A model generated the notes under the pieces. The model saw only the letters and a program-made list of their open reading frames with translations, searched no databases and was not told the origin of the DNA. Shown in pieces: positions 8,714-18,666 of a stretch of DNA of 64,000 bases (its first letter is position 1; each line of letters starts with the position of its first letter). This DNA is from Diaphorobacter sp. HDW4A (GTDB lineage: Bacteria; Pseudomonadota; Gammaproteobacteria; Burkholderiales; Burkholderiaceae_C): assembly GCF_011305995.1 (NCBI RefSeq), contig NZ_CP049910.1, forward strand, positions 4,526,001 to 4,590,000, read 5' to 3'. Position numbers and translations under genes: made by a program.

Positions 8714-9679
8714 ATGGGTGAATTTGATCTGATCGCGCGCTATTTCACGCGCCCCGTCCGTCGCGCCGCACTCGGTGTGGGCGATGATTGCGCGTTGCTG
8801 CGCGTTGCACCCGGCATGCAACTCGCGGTATCGAGCGACATGCTGGTCGCCGGACGGCATTTCTTCGACGATGTGGACCCGGTACATCTGGGCCACAAGT
8901 CGCTGGCCGTCAACCTCAGCGATCTCGCGGCCTGTGGCGCGAAGCCGCTGGCCTTCACGCTCGCGCTCTCGCTGCCCGAGGCCAATGAGGCCTGGCTCAA
9001 GGGCTTTGCCGAGGGTCTGCTCACGCTGGCTGACGCACACGACATCGAACTCGTGGGCGGCGACACCACGCACGGCCCACTCAACATCTGCATCACCGTG
9101 TTCGGCGAAGTGCCGCCGGGCCAGGCCCTGCTGCGCAGCGGCGCCAATCCCGGCGACGACATCTGGGTGAGCGGCACGCTCGGCGATGCGCGGTTGGCGC
9201 TTGATGCGCTGCTCGGCAAGATCGTCCTGCCGCCGGATGCGCTCAAGGCCGCGCGCCTGCGCCTCGAATGCCCCACGCCACGCGTTGCACTCGGCATGGC
9301 GCTGCGCGGCATTGCAAACAGCGCGCTCGACATCAGTGACGGCCTGCTCGGCGATCTCACGCACATCCTCGAGCAATCGCAAGTCGGTGCTGACATCGAC
9401 GCCGATGCGACTTTGCAGACCATGGCGGCACGCAAGACGGCGCTGTCCCTGCCGGATGCGCAGTGGTACCAGAGCGCGCTCGCGGGCGGGGACGACTACG
9501 AGCTGGCCTTCACAGCGCCAGCGGAACAGCGCGATCAGGTGCTTGCGGCGGCCAAGGCTGCGGACACGCCGGTCACCCGCATCGGCCGCGTCACCGCCGC
9601 GCCCGGCATCCGTGTGCTGGATGCACAAGGGAATCCGCTCTCGCAGCAGAAATGGTCCTCGTTCGATCATTTTGCATAG
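8714..9679 (+). CDS. thiL: Thiamine-monophosphate kinase
   Basis: The start at 8714 gives MGEFDLIARYFTRP, the standard ThiL N-terminus, and a 321-aa product of normal length. Visible motifs are GVGDDCALLRVAPGMQLAVSSDMLV (nucleotide and metal site), HKSLAVNLSDLAACGAKPLAF, GGDTTHGPLNICITVFGEV, SGTLGDARLAL, ALDISDGLLGDL and AGGDDYELAFT. ThiL phosphorylates thiamine monophosphate to the active cofactor thiamine diphosphate. An upstream in-frame ATG at 8633 would cover the palindrome and is unlikely to be used. In Burkholderiales thiL commonly precedes pgpA and cinA. Here a DUF4139 gene is placed between thiL and pgpA. Confidence 0.95.
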   Translation: MGEFDLIARYFTRPVRRAALGVGDDCALLRVAPGMQLAVSSDMLVAGRHFFDDVDPVHLGHKSLAVNLSDLAACGAKPLAFTLALSLPEANEAWLKGFAEGLLTLADAHDIELVGGDTTHGPLNICITVFGEVPPGQALLRSGANPGDDIWVSGTLGDARLALDALLGKIVLPPDALKAARLRLECPTPRVALGMALRGIANSALDISDGLLGDLTHILEQSQVGADIDADATLQTMAARKTALSLPDAQWYQSALAGGDDYELAFTAPAEQRDQVLAAAKAADTPVTRIGRVTAAPGIRVLDAQGNPLSQQKWSSFDHFA

Positions 9680-9725
9680 CGCGCTGGTAGCATGGGGCTT
9701 GCCGCGCAACTGATCACGAGGTTCC

Positions 9726-11375
9726 ATGCCCATATCGTCGATTCCGCGTGCCCGCCTTGCCCGGGCCACCCCTCTTGTTTCCGCCATCTACGCCTGCCTG
9801 CTGGCCGCGCCCATCGCCGTACTGGCGGCTGACAGCAGCTCCAGCATCTCGCAGGTCAAGGTCTACCCCGGCAGCGCCACGGTGGAGCGCATGGTGCGCA
9901 TTCCGGCCGGTGCGCGCAGCGTCACTATCCGTTGCCTGCCGCCCAACCCCATGCTTGACGTTCAGAGCCTGCAAGTGCAGGCCGACGCCAGCGTGCGCAT
10001 CGGTGAAACCAGCATCAAGATGCAGGACAGGAATCTGGACAGTCAATGCACCACGCCACTCGATGATCAGGTGCGCGAGGCCGAGGACAAGGTGGCGGTG
10101 GCCAAGGCCGAGACCGAATCGCTGCAACTGGCGGTGAGCTATCTGAACACGGTCGCCACCAAGTCCCCCGACGAGCCGCACAGCGGCCCCGGCACACCGG
10201 GCTCGGCCAGCATCAACAGCACCACGGATGCGCTGCGCCGCTCATCGCAGGACGTGCTGCTCAAGCTGCATCAGGCCAAGCGCAGACAGGAGATCGCGGA
10301 ACTCGCGCTCAAGCACCTGACCAACGAACGCAACCGCTCGTCTGGACCGATCACCGGCGTGTCCACCGTCACCATCACGCTGGCTGCGGAACGAGAAAGC
10401 GACCTGCGCCTGACCTACCAGGTGAGCGGCCCGAGCTGGTCACCCAACTACCGCGCGACGCTGGACAGCACGACCAATGTGGTCAAGCTCGAACGCATGG
10501 CACTCGTCGCTCAGAACACCGGCGAGGACTGGCGCAATGCGCAGCTCACGCTCTCCACCGGCCAGCCGACACGCGCCACGGCAGGACGGCTGCCCAACCA
10601 ATGGACGCTGGATGTGGCCCAACCGGTAACGGAGCGCTCACGCGCAGAATATGCCGTCGCCACAGCTGGAGCCCCTGCCCCCATGGCGGTGAGCAAGGCC
10701 ATCGCAGATGCGCCCGAAATGCCGCGCTTCGATGTGCAGGTCACCCAAGGCGCCTACGCCACTGAGTTCGCCGTGCCGCAACGCATCACGATTCCTTCGG
10801 GCGGCCAGCGGGTCACGCTGTCGCTGGGCACGCACGAGGTGCGCGGCCAGCTCGTCTCGCGCACCTCGCCCGCCGTGGAGCCCGCGGCGTATCTGGTGGC
10901 ACAGTTGCCCACGCTGCCGGGCGTCTGGCCCACGGCCAATGTCGCGCTGTACCGCGACGGGGCCTACGTCGGCCAGGGCTCGCTCAACAACAACGATGAC
11001 GAGCTTTCGCGCGTCGGCCTGTCGTTCGGCCGCGACGAGCGCATCGTCGTCACCGCCGAGCCACAGCAGCAGAACCAGGGCTCGGCGGGCTTCACCGGCG
11101 CGAACGTCGAGCGCAAGGTACAGCACGCCTACCGCGTCGAAAACCGCCACCAGCGCCCTGTGGCCCTGCAGGTGCTGGAAGCTGCCCCCGTCTCGCGCAA
11201 CGAGCAGATCGAGGTGAAGTCACAATACGAACCCGCGCCCGCTGACAAGGAATGGAGCCGCCGCCCCGGATTGATCCTCTGGAGCGAGACGCTTGCCCCC
11301 GCCTCTTCACAGCGATTCGTAGCAACGCATACACTGCGTTACCCGAAGGAGGCGCGCCTGCAGGAATCACAGTGA
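9726..11375 (+). CDS. DUF4139 (MuiA-like, mucoidy inhibitor A family) secreted protein
   Basis: A 549-aa protein with a signal peptide ending near VLAADSSSS, then an N-terminal beta domain (QVKVYPGSATVERMVRIPAGARSVTI, the DUF4140 pattern), a coiled-coil stretch at about residues 115-205 rich in Glu, Lys and Gln, and a C-terminal DUF4139 beta domain (LRLTYQVSGPSWSPNYRATLD, NTGEDWRNAQLTLSTGQP, YRVENRHQRPVALQVLEAAPVSRNEQIEVK). It should act in the periplasm or at the outer membrane. The family name comes from an enterobacterial gene affecting mucoidy; no activity is known. It fits between thiL and pgpA on the same strand. Confidence 0.87.
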   Translation: MPISSIPRARLARATPLVSAIYACLLAAPIAVLAADSSSSISQVKVYPGSATVERMVRIPAGARSVTIRCLPPNPMLDVQSLQVQADASVRIGETSIKMQDRNLDSQCTTPLDDQVREAEDKVAVAKAETESLQLAVSYLNTVATKSPDEPHSGPGTPGSASINSTTDALRRSSQDVLLKLHQAKRRQEIAELALKHLTNERNRSSGPITGVSTVTITLAAERESDLRLTYQVSGPSWSPNYRATLDSTTNVVKLERMALVAQNTGEDWRNAQLTLSTGQPTRATAGRLPNQWTLDVAQPVTERSRAEYAVATAGAPAPMAVSKAIADAPEMPRFDVQVTQGAYATEFAVPQRITIPSGGQRVTLSLGTHEVRGQLVSRTSPAVEPAAYLVAQLPTLPGVWPTANVALYRDGAYVGQGSLNNNDDELSRVGLSFGRDERIVVTAEPQQQNQGSAGFTGANVERKVQHAYRVENRHQRPVALQVLEAAPVSRNEQIEVKSQYEPAPADKEWSRRPGLILWSETLAPASSQRFVATHTLRYPKEARLQESQ

Positions 11376-11426
11376 TCCCTGCATCCCGGGCCAAAGTGCC
11401 GCCCCGCCGCCCCGACATCACACAAC

Positions 11427-11975
11427 ATGCAAGATCTGCCCCATTCACCCGCTCCCATGCCGGAGCCACCAGCCAAACCGCCGCGCCGGTCGCTGCGGCG
11501 TTTCATGTTCGCCAACCCGTTGCACCTGATCGCGCTCGGCTTTGGCAGCGGGCTCTCGCGCTTCGCTCCAGGCACCGTGGGTACAGCCTGGGGATGGCTC
11601 GCGTTCCTCGTGCTGCAGCTGTGGCTCACGCAAGCGCAGATGGGCATCGTGATCGCCGTCTCCATCGTGCTCGGCTGGATCGCCTGCACCGTCACCGCCC
11701 GCAACATGGGTGTGGCCGACCCCGGCAGCATCGTCTGGGACGAGGTCGTCGCGATCTGGATCGTGCTCTGGTTGGCCATGCCCATGGGCTTCTGGGGCCA
11801 ACTCATCGCCTTCGGCCTGTTCCGCTTTTTCGACGCCGCCAAACCCAACCCGGTCAAATGGGCCGACCAGTGCTTCAAGGGATTTGGCTGGCGCGGCGGC
11901 TTCGGCATCATGTTCGATGATCTCGTGGCCGCCTTCTGCACATTGCTCGTGATCGCCGTCTGGAGATGGATCTGA
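11427..11975 (+). CDS. pgpA: Phosphatidylglycerophosphatase A
   Basis: A 182-aa membrane protein that removes phosphate from phosphatidylglycerol phosphate in phospholipid synthesis. The PgpA signature is present: FGSGLSRFAPGTVGTAWGWL, the acidic motif DPGSIVWDEVVAIW in the centre, and FRFFDAAKPNPVKWADQCFKG, followed by the terminal GIMFDDLVAAF segment. There are four hydrophobic stretches. The stop codon overlaps the preferred cinA start as TGATG, so both genes are probably co-translated. Confidence 0.94.
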   Translation: MQDLPHSPAPMPEPPAKPPRRSLRRFMFANPLHLIALGFGSGLSRFAPGTVGTAWGWLAFLVLQLWLTQAQMGIVIAVSIVLGWIACTVTARNMGVADPGSIVWDEVVAIWIVLWLAMPMGFWGQLIAFGLFRFFDAAKPNPVKWADQCFKGFGWRGGFGIMFDDLVAAFCTLLVIAVWRWI

Positions 11976-12520
11976 TGTTAGAACAAGACAATCCGGAGGG
12001 ATTTTCGCAATCGTCGCTCAAAGAGCTGTTCGGCCTGCCGAGCGAGCAACTCGAGCCCGAACTGCGCCAGCTCGCCGCCAAGCTCAAGACCCGCACCCTC
12101 ATGCTCGCCACGGCAGAAAGCTGTACCGGCGGCATGATCGCCGCCGCTTGCACTGATCTGGCCGGATCGAGTGAATGGTTCGAGCGCGGTTTCGTGAGCT
12201 ACAGCAACGCCGCCAAAACCGACCTGCTCGGCGTGCCCGGCATGCTGGTGCTGCTGCATGGTGCCGTCAGCGAACCCGTGGTGCGCGCCATGGCCACCGG
12301 CGCGGTGCTGCGCTCCCAGGCCCAGATCAGCATTGCCGTCACCGGCGTTGCAGGCCCCGGCGGCGGCACCGAGGCCAAGCCCGTCGGCACCGTCTGGTTC
12401 GCCTGGCAGGTCGAAGGCGCACTGCACAGCGAGGTCCAGCATTTCACGGGCGACCGCGCCACCGTGCGCATGGCGACCATGACGCATGCGATCCGGCGCT
12501 TGAACGAGCTGTTGGGCTGA
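11975..12520 (+). CDS. pncC: CinA-family nicotinamide-nucleotide amidohydrolase
   Basis: About 181 aa, the stand-alone C-terminal domain of CinA. Motifs are LATAESCTGGMIAAACTDLAGSSEWFERGFVSYSNAAK, with the nucleophilic Ser in ESCTGG, and ITGVAGPGGGTEAKPVGTVW (read here as VTGVAGPGG). It hydrolyses nicotinamide mononucleotide to nicotinate mononucleotide in the pyridine nucleotide salvage cycle. I prefer ATG 11975 to ATG 11966 because GGAG (11962-11965) lies 9 nt before it but directly touches the earlier one. The gene converges with rbsD, leaving 4 bp between them. Confidence 0.92.
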   Translation: MLEQDNPEGFSQSSLKELFGLPSEQLEPELRQLAAKLKTRTLMLATAESCTGGMIAAACTDLAGSSEWFERGFVSYSNAAKTDLLGVPGMLVLLHGAVSEPVVRAMATGAVLRSQAQISIAVTGVAGPGGGTEAKPVGTVWFAWQVEGALHSEVQHFTGDRATVRMATMTHAIRRLNELLG

Positions 12521-12524
12521 ACGA

Positions 12525-12923
12525 TCAGAACACCACGCCCGAGACGAGGGCGATGTTGGCGTAAGGCGTGAATTCGCCGGTGCGCACGATCGCCACCGCG
12601 CGCTGGCTCAGCTGTTTGAAATCCTCATGCAACACTGTCTGCGCCATCGGCAGGTGACTGGCGTTTTCGGCGAACCAAGGCGGCATTGAGCCACCCGCGC
12701 CCAGAGCCTCCGCGGCGATGATGGTGCGCTCGACCTGCAACTCCGACAACACCGTTTCCAGCACTTTGGACACCGTCGGTACACCCTGACAGACGGCGAG
12801 ATCGATGCGCCGCACGCCCGGCGGAACCGGTAGTCCCGCATCGCCGATCACCAGCACGTCGCCATGCCCCATGCCGGCGATCACCTGCGAGAGTTCGGCA
12901 TGCAAAAGCGGGGTGCGTTTCAT
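12525..12923 (-). CDS. rbsD: D-ribose pyranase
   Basis: A 132-aa protein starting [30 protein letters not shown], which matches the RbsD pattern with the catalytic His of AGMGHGD and the later [17 protein letters not shown]. It speeds the conversion of beta-pyranose ribose to the furanose form used by ribokinase. It is the last gene of the ribose operon. Its ATG overlaps the rbsK stop (ATGA). The frame is open upstream inside rbsK, but that part is a shadow. Confidence 0.95.
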   Translation of the reverse strand: MKRTPLLHAELSQVIAGMGHGDVLVIGDAGLPVPPGVRRIDLAVCQGVPTVSKVLETVLSELQVERTIIAAEALGAGGSMPPWFAENASHLPMAQTVLHEDFKQLSQRAVAIVRTGEFTPYANIALVSGVVF

Positions 12924-13888
12924 AGTTGGCTCCAGCGCGTTGCGCTCGTCAGTTGCAAGACTTCCTCTGCGCGTGGAATCGAGGGCTGCGCGCCCGCACG
13001 CGTCACGCAGATGCTGGCCGCGCGCATCGCCCACTGCGTGGCTTCGTCCAGCGTGGCGCCTTGCGCAAGCTGCACGGTGAGCGCGCCCAGAAAGGTGTCG
13101 CCCGCCGCTGTGCTGTCCACCGCCTGCACCGTCACCGCTTCGTGCCAGCGTGCACCGTCCACATCGCAGACCACCGCGCCGTTGGCACCCAGCGTCACGA
13201 CCACCTGTGCAATGCCATTGGCAAACAGCTGGCGCGCGGCCGTGGCGGCCTGCTCCGCGTTGTCCACGGCGATTGCGCTGAGCGCGCTGGCCTCGGTTTC
13301 ATTCACCACCAGCACGCCGATGTCGCTCCACCATTCCTTCGGGAACGCCTGCATCGGCGAAGGATTGAGCGCCACCCGGCAGCCGCTTTTGCGCGCGATT
13401 TGCAGCGTCTTCTGCACTTCGACGAGCGGCGTCTCGAACTGCAGCACCGCAAAATCAGCATCCTTGAGCAGTTGTTCAAGCAGCGGTTCGGGCACGCTCA
13501 ATTGTTGATTCGCCCCGGCCAGCACCACGATCTGGTTCTGCCCCGCGTCGTCCACCGAAATCACCGCCACGCCGGTCGCCGCATCGCTCGCACGCATCAC
13601 ATGCGAGACGTCGATGTCGTCACCGCGCAGCGACGCAAGCAACTGCTCGGCATACACATCCTCGCCGACACACGACAGCAGGCACACCTGTGCGCCCTGC
13701 CGCGCGCAGCTTACCGCCTGATTGCCGCCCTTGCCGCCGGGCACATGGCGCAGGTCGTGGCCGAGCAGCGTTTCGCCCGCCACGGGCATGTGCGGCACGC
13801 GCAGCACCATGTCCATGTTCAGGCTGCCAAGCACCACGATGCGTGGGCTGGCGTTGGAATTTTCTTGTTGGCTTTGAACTGTCATCAC
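12920..13888 (-). CDS. rbsK: Ribokinase
   Basis: A 322-aa PfkB-family sugar kinase. The N-terminal signature [23 protein letters not shown] and [16 protein letters not shown] binds the sugar, and the C-terminal signature with the catalytic base is [16 protein letters not shown]. These are specific enough for RbsK rather than fructokinase. It phosphorylates ribose to ribose 5-phosphate. It overlaps both neighbours by 4 nt (rbsR before, rbsD after), so the three are translated in a coupled way. Confidence 0.95.
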   Translation of the reverse strand: MMTVQSQQENSNASPRIVVLGSLNMDMVLRVPHMPVAGETLLGHDLRHVPGGKGGNQAVSCARQGAQVCLLSCVGEDVYAEQLLASLRGDDIDVSHVMRASDAATGVAVISVDDAGQNQIVVLAGANQQLSVPEPLLEQLLKDADFAVLQFETPLVEVQKTLQIARKSGCRVALNPSPMQAFPKEWWSDIGVLVVNETEASALSAIAVDNAEQAATAARQLFANGIAQVVVTLGANGAVVCDVDGARWHEAVTVQAVDSTAAGDTFLGALTVQLAQGATLDEATQWAMRAASICVTRAGAQPSIPRAEEVLQLTSATRWSQL

Positions 13889-14958
13889 ATCATCTGTCCC
13901 GAAACCACAAAGGGCTCCGTGCGCTCAAGCGCCCTGCCGCTGCTGGCACGCGTCACCAACGACGGAGCCAACAATTGAAGCATCCCCTGCACCGGTGCGG
14001 GCCGGGGGGCACCCTTTGCACCGGACATTAGCGCAAGCAGGCATGCCAGGGCCTCCTTGGCCATCAGCCTCACGGGCTGTGCGACCGTGGCGAGCGCGGG
14101 CTGCGTGTAGCTCGCGAGTTCGATATCGTCATAGCCGACCAGCGCCACATCCTGCGGCACGCGAAGGCCTTGTTCATGCACTGCGCGCAACGCGCCCATG
14201 GCCATCAGGTCGTTGCAGGCGAACACCGCCGTCAGGCGCGCTGCCGCTGCTGTAGTCGTATCGCGGCGCAGCAATTCGAGCATCGCGAGATAGCCACCAT
14301 TGACGGTGAAATCGGCGTACACGAGCAGATCCGCTTCCAGCCCCACGCGCTGCATCGCCTCGCGCCAGCCCTGCACCCGCGACTCGCTCGAATGCAACTG
14401 CTCGGGACCTGCGATGCAGGCGATGCGCCGGTGCCCCAGCGCGAGCAGATGCCCGGTCGCCATCGCGCCGCCCGCCACATGGTCGGTCTGCACGCAGGGG
14501 CGGGCCAGGCCGTCGATGTCGCGGTCGATCAGCACCATCGGCATGGTCGAATCAGCCAGGTGCCGGGACATGCGCTCGTCGTCCGTCGTCGACGCGACGA
14601 TCACACCGTCCACGCGCTTTTGCGCCAGCACATCGAGATAGACGCGCTGGCGGTCGGCGTTGTCATCCGTGTTGCACAGCAGCAGCGCGTAGCCCGCAGC
14701 GAAGCAGGCATCTTCCACCGCGCGCACCAGCTCCGCAAAATAGGGATTGGAATTGTTGGGCACCAACATGCCGATGGTGTGCGTGGCCTTCATCTTGAGG
14801 CTGCGCGCCACCGCGCTCGGCACATAGCCGAGCGTGCGCACGGCCTCCAGCACACGCGCCTCGGTGTCCACGTGCACCGCGCGGGTCTTGTTGAGCACAT
14901 GCGACACCGTGGTCACCGAGACCCCGGCCAGCTGCGCTACGTCCTTTATGCTGGTCAT
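13885..14958 (-). CDS. rbsR: LacI-family transcriptional repressor of the ribose operon
   Basis: A 357-aa regulator. The N-terminal helix-turn-helix is MTSIKDVAQLAGVSVTTVSHVLNKTR, the hinge follows near LGYVPSAVARSLK, and the rest is a periplasmic-binding-protein-like effector domain starting at HTIGMLVPNNSNPYFAELV. It lies inside the ribose operon between rbsC and rbsK, so it probably controls its own transcription. The likely operator is the perfect palindrome upstream of rbsB. The effector is presumably ribose, judged from context. Confidence 0.92.
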   Translation of the reverse strand: MTSIKDVAQLAGVSVTTVSHVLNKTRAVHVDTEARVLEAVRTLGYVPSAVARSLKMKATHTIGMLVPNNSNPYFAELVRAVEDACFAAGYALLLCNTDDNADRQRVYLDVLAQKRVDGVIVASTTDDERMSRHLADSTMPMVLIDRDIDGLARPCVQTDHVAGGAMATGHLLALGHRRIACIAGPEQLHSSESRVQGWREAMQRVGLEADLLVYADFTVNGGYLAMLELLRRDTTTAAAARLTAVFACNDLMAMGALRAVHEQGLRVPQDVALVGYDDIELASYTQPALATVAQPVRLMAKEALACLLALMSGAKGAPRPAPVQGMLQLLAPSLVTRASSGRALERTEPFVVSGQMM

Positions 14959-14964
14959 CGCGCT

Positions 14965-15951
14965 TCAGGCTTGCGCGCGCTTCTGGCGCAGGGTGTCGAT
15001 GATCACCGCCACCACGATCACCACGCCGGTGATGATGCGCTTTTGCGGCTCGCTCGCGCCCACCTGCGCGAGACCCGCTTCGAGCACCGCGATGATCAGC
15101 ACGCCGAAGAAGGTGGCGATCACCGAGCCGCGACCGCCCATCAGGCTGGTGCCGCCGATCACCACCGCAGCGATGACCTGCAGCTCCATGCCAACGCCCG
15201 TGTTCGGATCGGCGGCCTCAAGGCGCGCGGACTGCATCAGCCCCGCCAGCGCCGCCAGCAAGCCCATCACCGCGAACACCGCGATGCGGATCGGCCGTGG
15301 GTCGATGCCCGCAAGACGCATGGCCTCCTCATTGGTGCCGATACCGATCACATAGCGGCCGAACACCGTGCGCGTGAGCACGACATGCCCGACGATCACG
15401 ATGATCACCGCGATCATGAACGCCGAGGAAACGCCGTCCATGATCGGCGCCGCAAGGCCAGAAATCGCATCGCCCACATACTGCGTGCGCGAATCCGTCA
15501 CCACATAGGCCGCACCGCGCAGCGCCTCCAGCATGCCCAGCGACACGATGAACGTGGGCAAGCGCCAGATCACGGAGACCGAGCCCGTCACCGCGCCGCA
15601 CAGCAGTCCGGTGAGCAGCCCGAGCGCTCCGGCCAGCCACACATTCATTCCCCAGATCAGAATCCCCTGCGCGGCCACGGCCGCCGACAGCGCGAGCACC
15701 GAGCCCACCGACAGGTCGATGCCTGCGATGATGAGCACGAAGGTCATACCCACCGCCATCACGGCAAGCGCCGGAATTTCATTGGCGATGGTGACGAAGG
15801 TTTCCTTGCTCCAGAAGTATTCGGACATCGTGCTGAACAGCGCGATCATGCCCAGCAGCACCACGAGCAGGCCCAGATACGTGCCCCAGGAGCCGCGCAG
15901 TGCCTGACTGACCGGTGAAGAGGTTGGAGTTTCCTTGGCAGGACTGTTCAT
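14965..15951 (-). CDS. rbsC: Ribose ABC transporter permease
   Basis: The start at 15951 (MNSPAKETPTSSPVSQALR) is preferred because the upstream extension is very Arg-rich and not typical; the product is then 328 aa. It has eight to ten hydrophobic segments and the family pattern VGMTFVLIIAGIDLSVGSVLALS and VIGGTSLMGGRGSVIATFFGV of sugar-transport permeases that contact the ATPase. It forms the membrane channel of the ribose importer together with RbsA and RbsB. There are 49 bp between it and rbsA and 6 bp to rbsR. Confidence 0.92.
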   Translation of the reverse strand: MNSPAKETPTSSPVSQALRGSWGTYLGLLVVLLGMIALFSTMSEYFWSKETFVTIANEIPALAVMAVGMTFVLIIAGIDLSVGSVLALSAAVAAQGILIWGMNVWLAGALGLLTGLLCGAVTGSVSVIWRLPTFIVSLGMLEALRGAAYVVTDSRTQYVGDAISGLAAPIMDGVSSAFMIAVIIVIVGHVVLTRTVFGRYVIGIGTNEEAMRLAGIDPRPIRIAVFAVMGLLAALAGLMQSARLEAADPNTGVGMELQVIAAVVIGGTSLMGGRGSVIATFFGVLIIAVLEAGLAQVGASEPQKRIITGVVIVVAVIIDTLRQKRAQA

Positions 15952-16000
15952 GGGAGGGAGTCTTTCTCTTTGTTCTTCGAATGCTTTGCGCACCGGCGGA

Positions 16001-17587
16001 TCAGGCCAGCGCAGCGCTCTGCTGGTGCGTTTTCGTGTTGCCAAATGCGGCGGCGAGCAGCTGCTTCTCGGTCCATTCACCGCGCTCGAATACGGCCACC
16101 AGGCACCCGTTGTGCATCACGCCGATGCGGTCGCACATGGCCATCAGTTCGCGCAGATCGCTCGACACCATCAGCACGGCCTTGTTGTCGGCCACCATGG
16201 CATCCATCTCGTTGTACAGGTCGGCGCGCGCGCCCACATCGACGCCGCGCGTCGGCTCGTCGAGCAGCAGTACATCGCAGGGCTGGTGCAGCCAGCGCGC
16301 GAAAACGACCTTCTGCTGATTGCCGCCGCTGAGCGTAGAGACCGCCTGCTCCGCATTGCGCGAGCGGATGCGCAGCCGCGAAATCCAGTGGCGCGCCATG
16401 TCGCCTTCACGGCCAAGCTGCAGCCAGCCCGCGCTCGCCACCTTGTTCACACCCGCCAGCGTGGTGTTCACGCGGATCGATTGCGACAGCAGCAGACCTT
16501 GCGACTTGCGGTCCTCCGTGACCAGCCCGACGCCCGCCTCGATGGCATGCACCGGACTCTTCCAATTGGGCGAGACGCTGGAGCGAGGCTTCCCCCGCTC
16601 GTCGAAAACAGTGATATCGCCTGCTTCCGCACGGTCGGCACCGAACAGCAGACGCACCAGTTCGGTTCGACCCGAGCCGACCAGACCGGCCAGCCCCATG
16701 ATCTCACCAGCGTGCAGATCGAGGCTCACATCACGCACCACCGCTCCACGCCGCAAGCCACGCGCCGACAGACGCAGCGCGCCGCGGCTGCGCCTGGCGC
16801 GGCCTTCGTTGTCCTGCACCACATGGCCGACCATGCGTTCGACCAATTCATGTTCCTGTACGCCTTGCATGGCGCGCACATCCACCAGCCGCCCATCGCG
16901 CAGCACCGCCACGCGGTCGGCGATGCGCTGCAGCTCTTCCAGCCGGTGCGACACATAGACGATGGCCACGCCGCGCGACTTCATCAGCGCGATCTGCTCG
17001 AACAGATGTTCGATCTCGGCGGGAGTCAGCATCGCCGTGGGCTCATCGAGCACCAGCACGCGCGTGCCGTCCTGCAGATTGCGTGCGATCTCCACCATCT
17101 GCTGCTGGCCGATACCGAGCTGCGAGACGGGAGTGTCGGGGTCGATATCGGCAAGGCCGATCTTGGCCAGCTGCTCGCGCGCCAGCGTTCTGATTCGCTC
17201 GTTGTCGAGCCAGCCGAAACGGTTCGGCAGACGATCGAGCAACAGGTTCTCGGCCACGGTGAGCGTGGGAATCAGCCCCAGCTCCTGCATGACCATGCGC
17301 ACACCATGCGCCTCCGCATCGCGGCGCGAGCGCGGCACGAACGACGCACCGTCCAGCTCCAGCGTGCCGTCGAAATCCTGCACCAGTCCGCACAGAATCT
17401 TCGACAGCGTGCTCTTGCCCGCGCCGTTCTCGCCGGTCAGGGCCATCACCTCACCGGCATGCAACTCCAGCGTCACCCCCTGCAGCACCACAGTGCCCGC
17501 ATAGGACTTGCCCACATCGCGCATCACCACGCGCACTGCTGCGCACTGCGATGCCGCGTTCCCGGAAGTTGACACCTTCATTTCCAT
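16001..17587 (-). CDS. rbsA: Ribose ABC transporter ATP-binding protein
   Basis: A 528-aa protein with two ATPase domains in tandem, as in all sugar-uptake ATPases of this class. The first has Walker A GENGAGKSTLSKIL and Walker B LVLDEPTAML; the second carries a degenerate A loop (GLVGSGRTELVRLLFG), signature LSGGNQQKVVFARWL and Walker B LLLDEPTRGVDVGA. It drives ribose uptake by ATP hydrolysis at the inner membrane. It is flanked by rbsB and rbsC on the same strand. Confidence 0.95.
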   Translation of the reverse strand: MEMKVSTSGNAASQCAAVRVVMRDVGKSYAGTVVLQGVTLELHAGEVMALTGENGAGKSTLSKILCGLVQDFDGTLELDGASFVPRSRRDAEAHGVRMVMQELGLIPTLTVAENLLLDRLPNRFGWLDNERIRTLAREQLAKIGLADIDPDTPVSQLGIGQQQMVEIARNLQDGTRVLVLDEPTAMLTPAEIEHLFEQIALMKSRGVAIVYVSHRLEELQRIADRVAVLRDGRLVDVRAMQGVQEHELVERMVGHVVQDNEGRARRSRGALRLSARGLRRGAVVRDVSLDLHAGEIMGLAGLVGSGRTELVRLLFGADRAEAGDITVFDERGKPRSSVSPNWKSPVHAIEAGVGLVTEDRKSQGLLLSQSIRVNTTLAGVNKVASAGWLQLGREGDMARHWISRLRIRSRNAEQAVSTLSGGNQQKVVFARWLHQPCDVLLLDEPTRGVDVGARADLYNEMDAMVADNKAVLMVSSDLRELMAMCDRIGVMHNGCLVAVFERGEWTEKQLLAAAFGNTKTHQQSAALA

Positions 17588-17616
17588 GCCGTTGACCTGT
17601 ACCGCTGCCGCCGCGC

Positions 17617-18567
17617 TTACTTGGTGTCCTTGGTGACCAGCACCACGTCGGTCTTCACTTCCGTGGGCAGATCGGCCTGCTTCTTGCCTTCCGCGATCGC
17701 CTTCAAGGCAATGTCGATGCCGAACACCGCCTGCTTGGCGGCGAACTGGTCGGCCGTGGCCAGTACGCGGCCATCCTTGAGCATCGGCTTGAGCGCGGCG
17801 ATGTTGTCATAGCCGACCACATCCACCTTGCCGGTACGGCCTGAGGCCTTCACGGCGGCGACCACGCCCAGCGCCATGCTGTCGTTGCCCGCGAGAATCG
17901 CCTTCAGATCGGGATGCTCGCGCAGCATGCCTGCGGCCACCGTGTTGCCCTTGTCGATTTCCCACTGGCCGGATTGCACGCTCACCACGTTCGCGCCCGC
18001 GGCCTTCATCGCGTCCTGATAGCCCAGCGTGCGTTGCTGAGCATTGAACGAAGTGGACACGCCCTCGACGATGCCAACCTTGTCGCCCGAAGCCAGCTTC
18101 TTGGCAAGAAAATCACCCACCAGCTTCGCGCCGGAACGGTTGTCCGGGCCGACGAACGGCACCTTCAGATCCTTGCTGGCCAGCGCGGCGGAGTCGAGCT
18201 TGTTGTCGATGTTGATGATCAGCACGCCCTTGTCGGCCGCCGCCTTGAGCGCCGGAACCAGCGCCTTCGAATCCGCCGGAGCGATCACGATGGCGTTCAC
18301 GCGCTGCGCCACCATCTGCTCAACCATCTTGATCTGCGCTGCGGTATCCGTCTCGTCCTTGATGCCGTTGGCCACCAGCGTGTACTTGCCCGCGTTCTGC
18401 TTCTGGTGCGCCTTCGCGCCGTCTTCCATCGTGCGGAAGAACTCGTTGGCCAGCGATTTCATGACCAGCGCCACTTTGGGCTTGTCCGCGGCAACGGCGT
18501 TGTGAGCAAAACCAGCGACGGAAGCCAGCGCCAGAGCGGCGGTCAGGGTACGACGAGAAAAGCGCAT
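17617..18567 (-). CDS. rbsB: Ribose-binding periplasmic protein
   Basis: The start at 18567 has GGAGAG upstream and gives a signal peptide of about 27 residues (MRFSRRTLTAALALASVAGF to VAADKP). The mature protein is a type I periplasmic-binding fold: VALVMKSLANEFFRTMEDGAK, AIVIAPADSKALVPALKAA, INIDNKLD and GYDNIAALKPMLKDGRVLATADQ. This is the pattern of ribose/xylose receptors. It is the first gene of the operon and lies about 100 bp after the LacI-type palindrome. Confidence 0.93.
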   Translation of the reverse strand: MRFSRRTLTAALALASVAGFAHNAVAADKPKVALVMKSLANEFFRTMEDGAKAHQKQNAGKYTLVANGIKDETDTAAQIKMVEQMVAQRVNAIVIAPADSKALVPALKAAADKGVLIINIDNKLDSAALASKDLKVPFVGPDNRSGAKLVGDFLAKKLASGDKVGIVEGVSTSFNAQQRTLGYQDAMKAAGANVVSVQSGQWEIDKGNTVAAGMLREHPDLKAILAGNDSMALGVVAAVKASGRTGKVDVVGYDNIAALKPMLKDGRVLATADQFAAKQAVFGIDIALKAIAEGKKQADLPTEVKTDVVLVTKDTK

Positions 18568-18666
18568 GTGTCTCTCCAGAAGGGAATGGACGCGACCAGC
18601 GGAACGACGCAAACACGCCGTCCTCCAATCACTTGAATTGATAGCAAAAGCGTGATTTTGCGCCTA

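Noticed and set aside
14170..17572. Very long open frames on the plus strand opposite rbsR, rbsC and rbsA
   Set aside because: They are antisense shadows of high-G+C genes: His- and Arg-rich, without any motif, while the minus-strand genes carry full family signatures.
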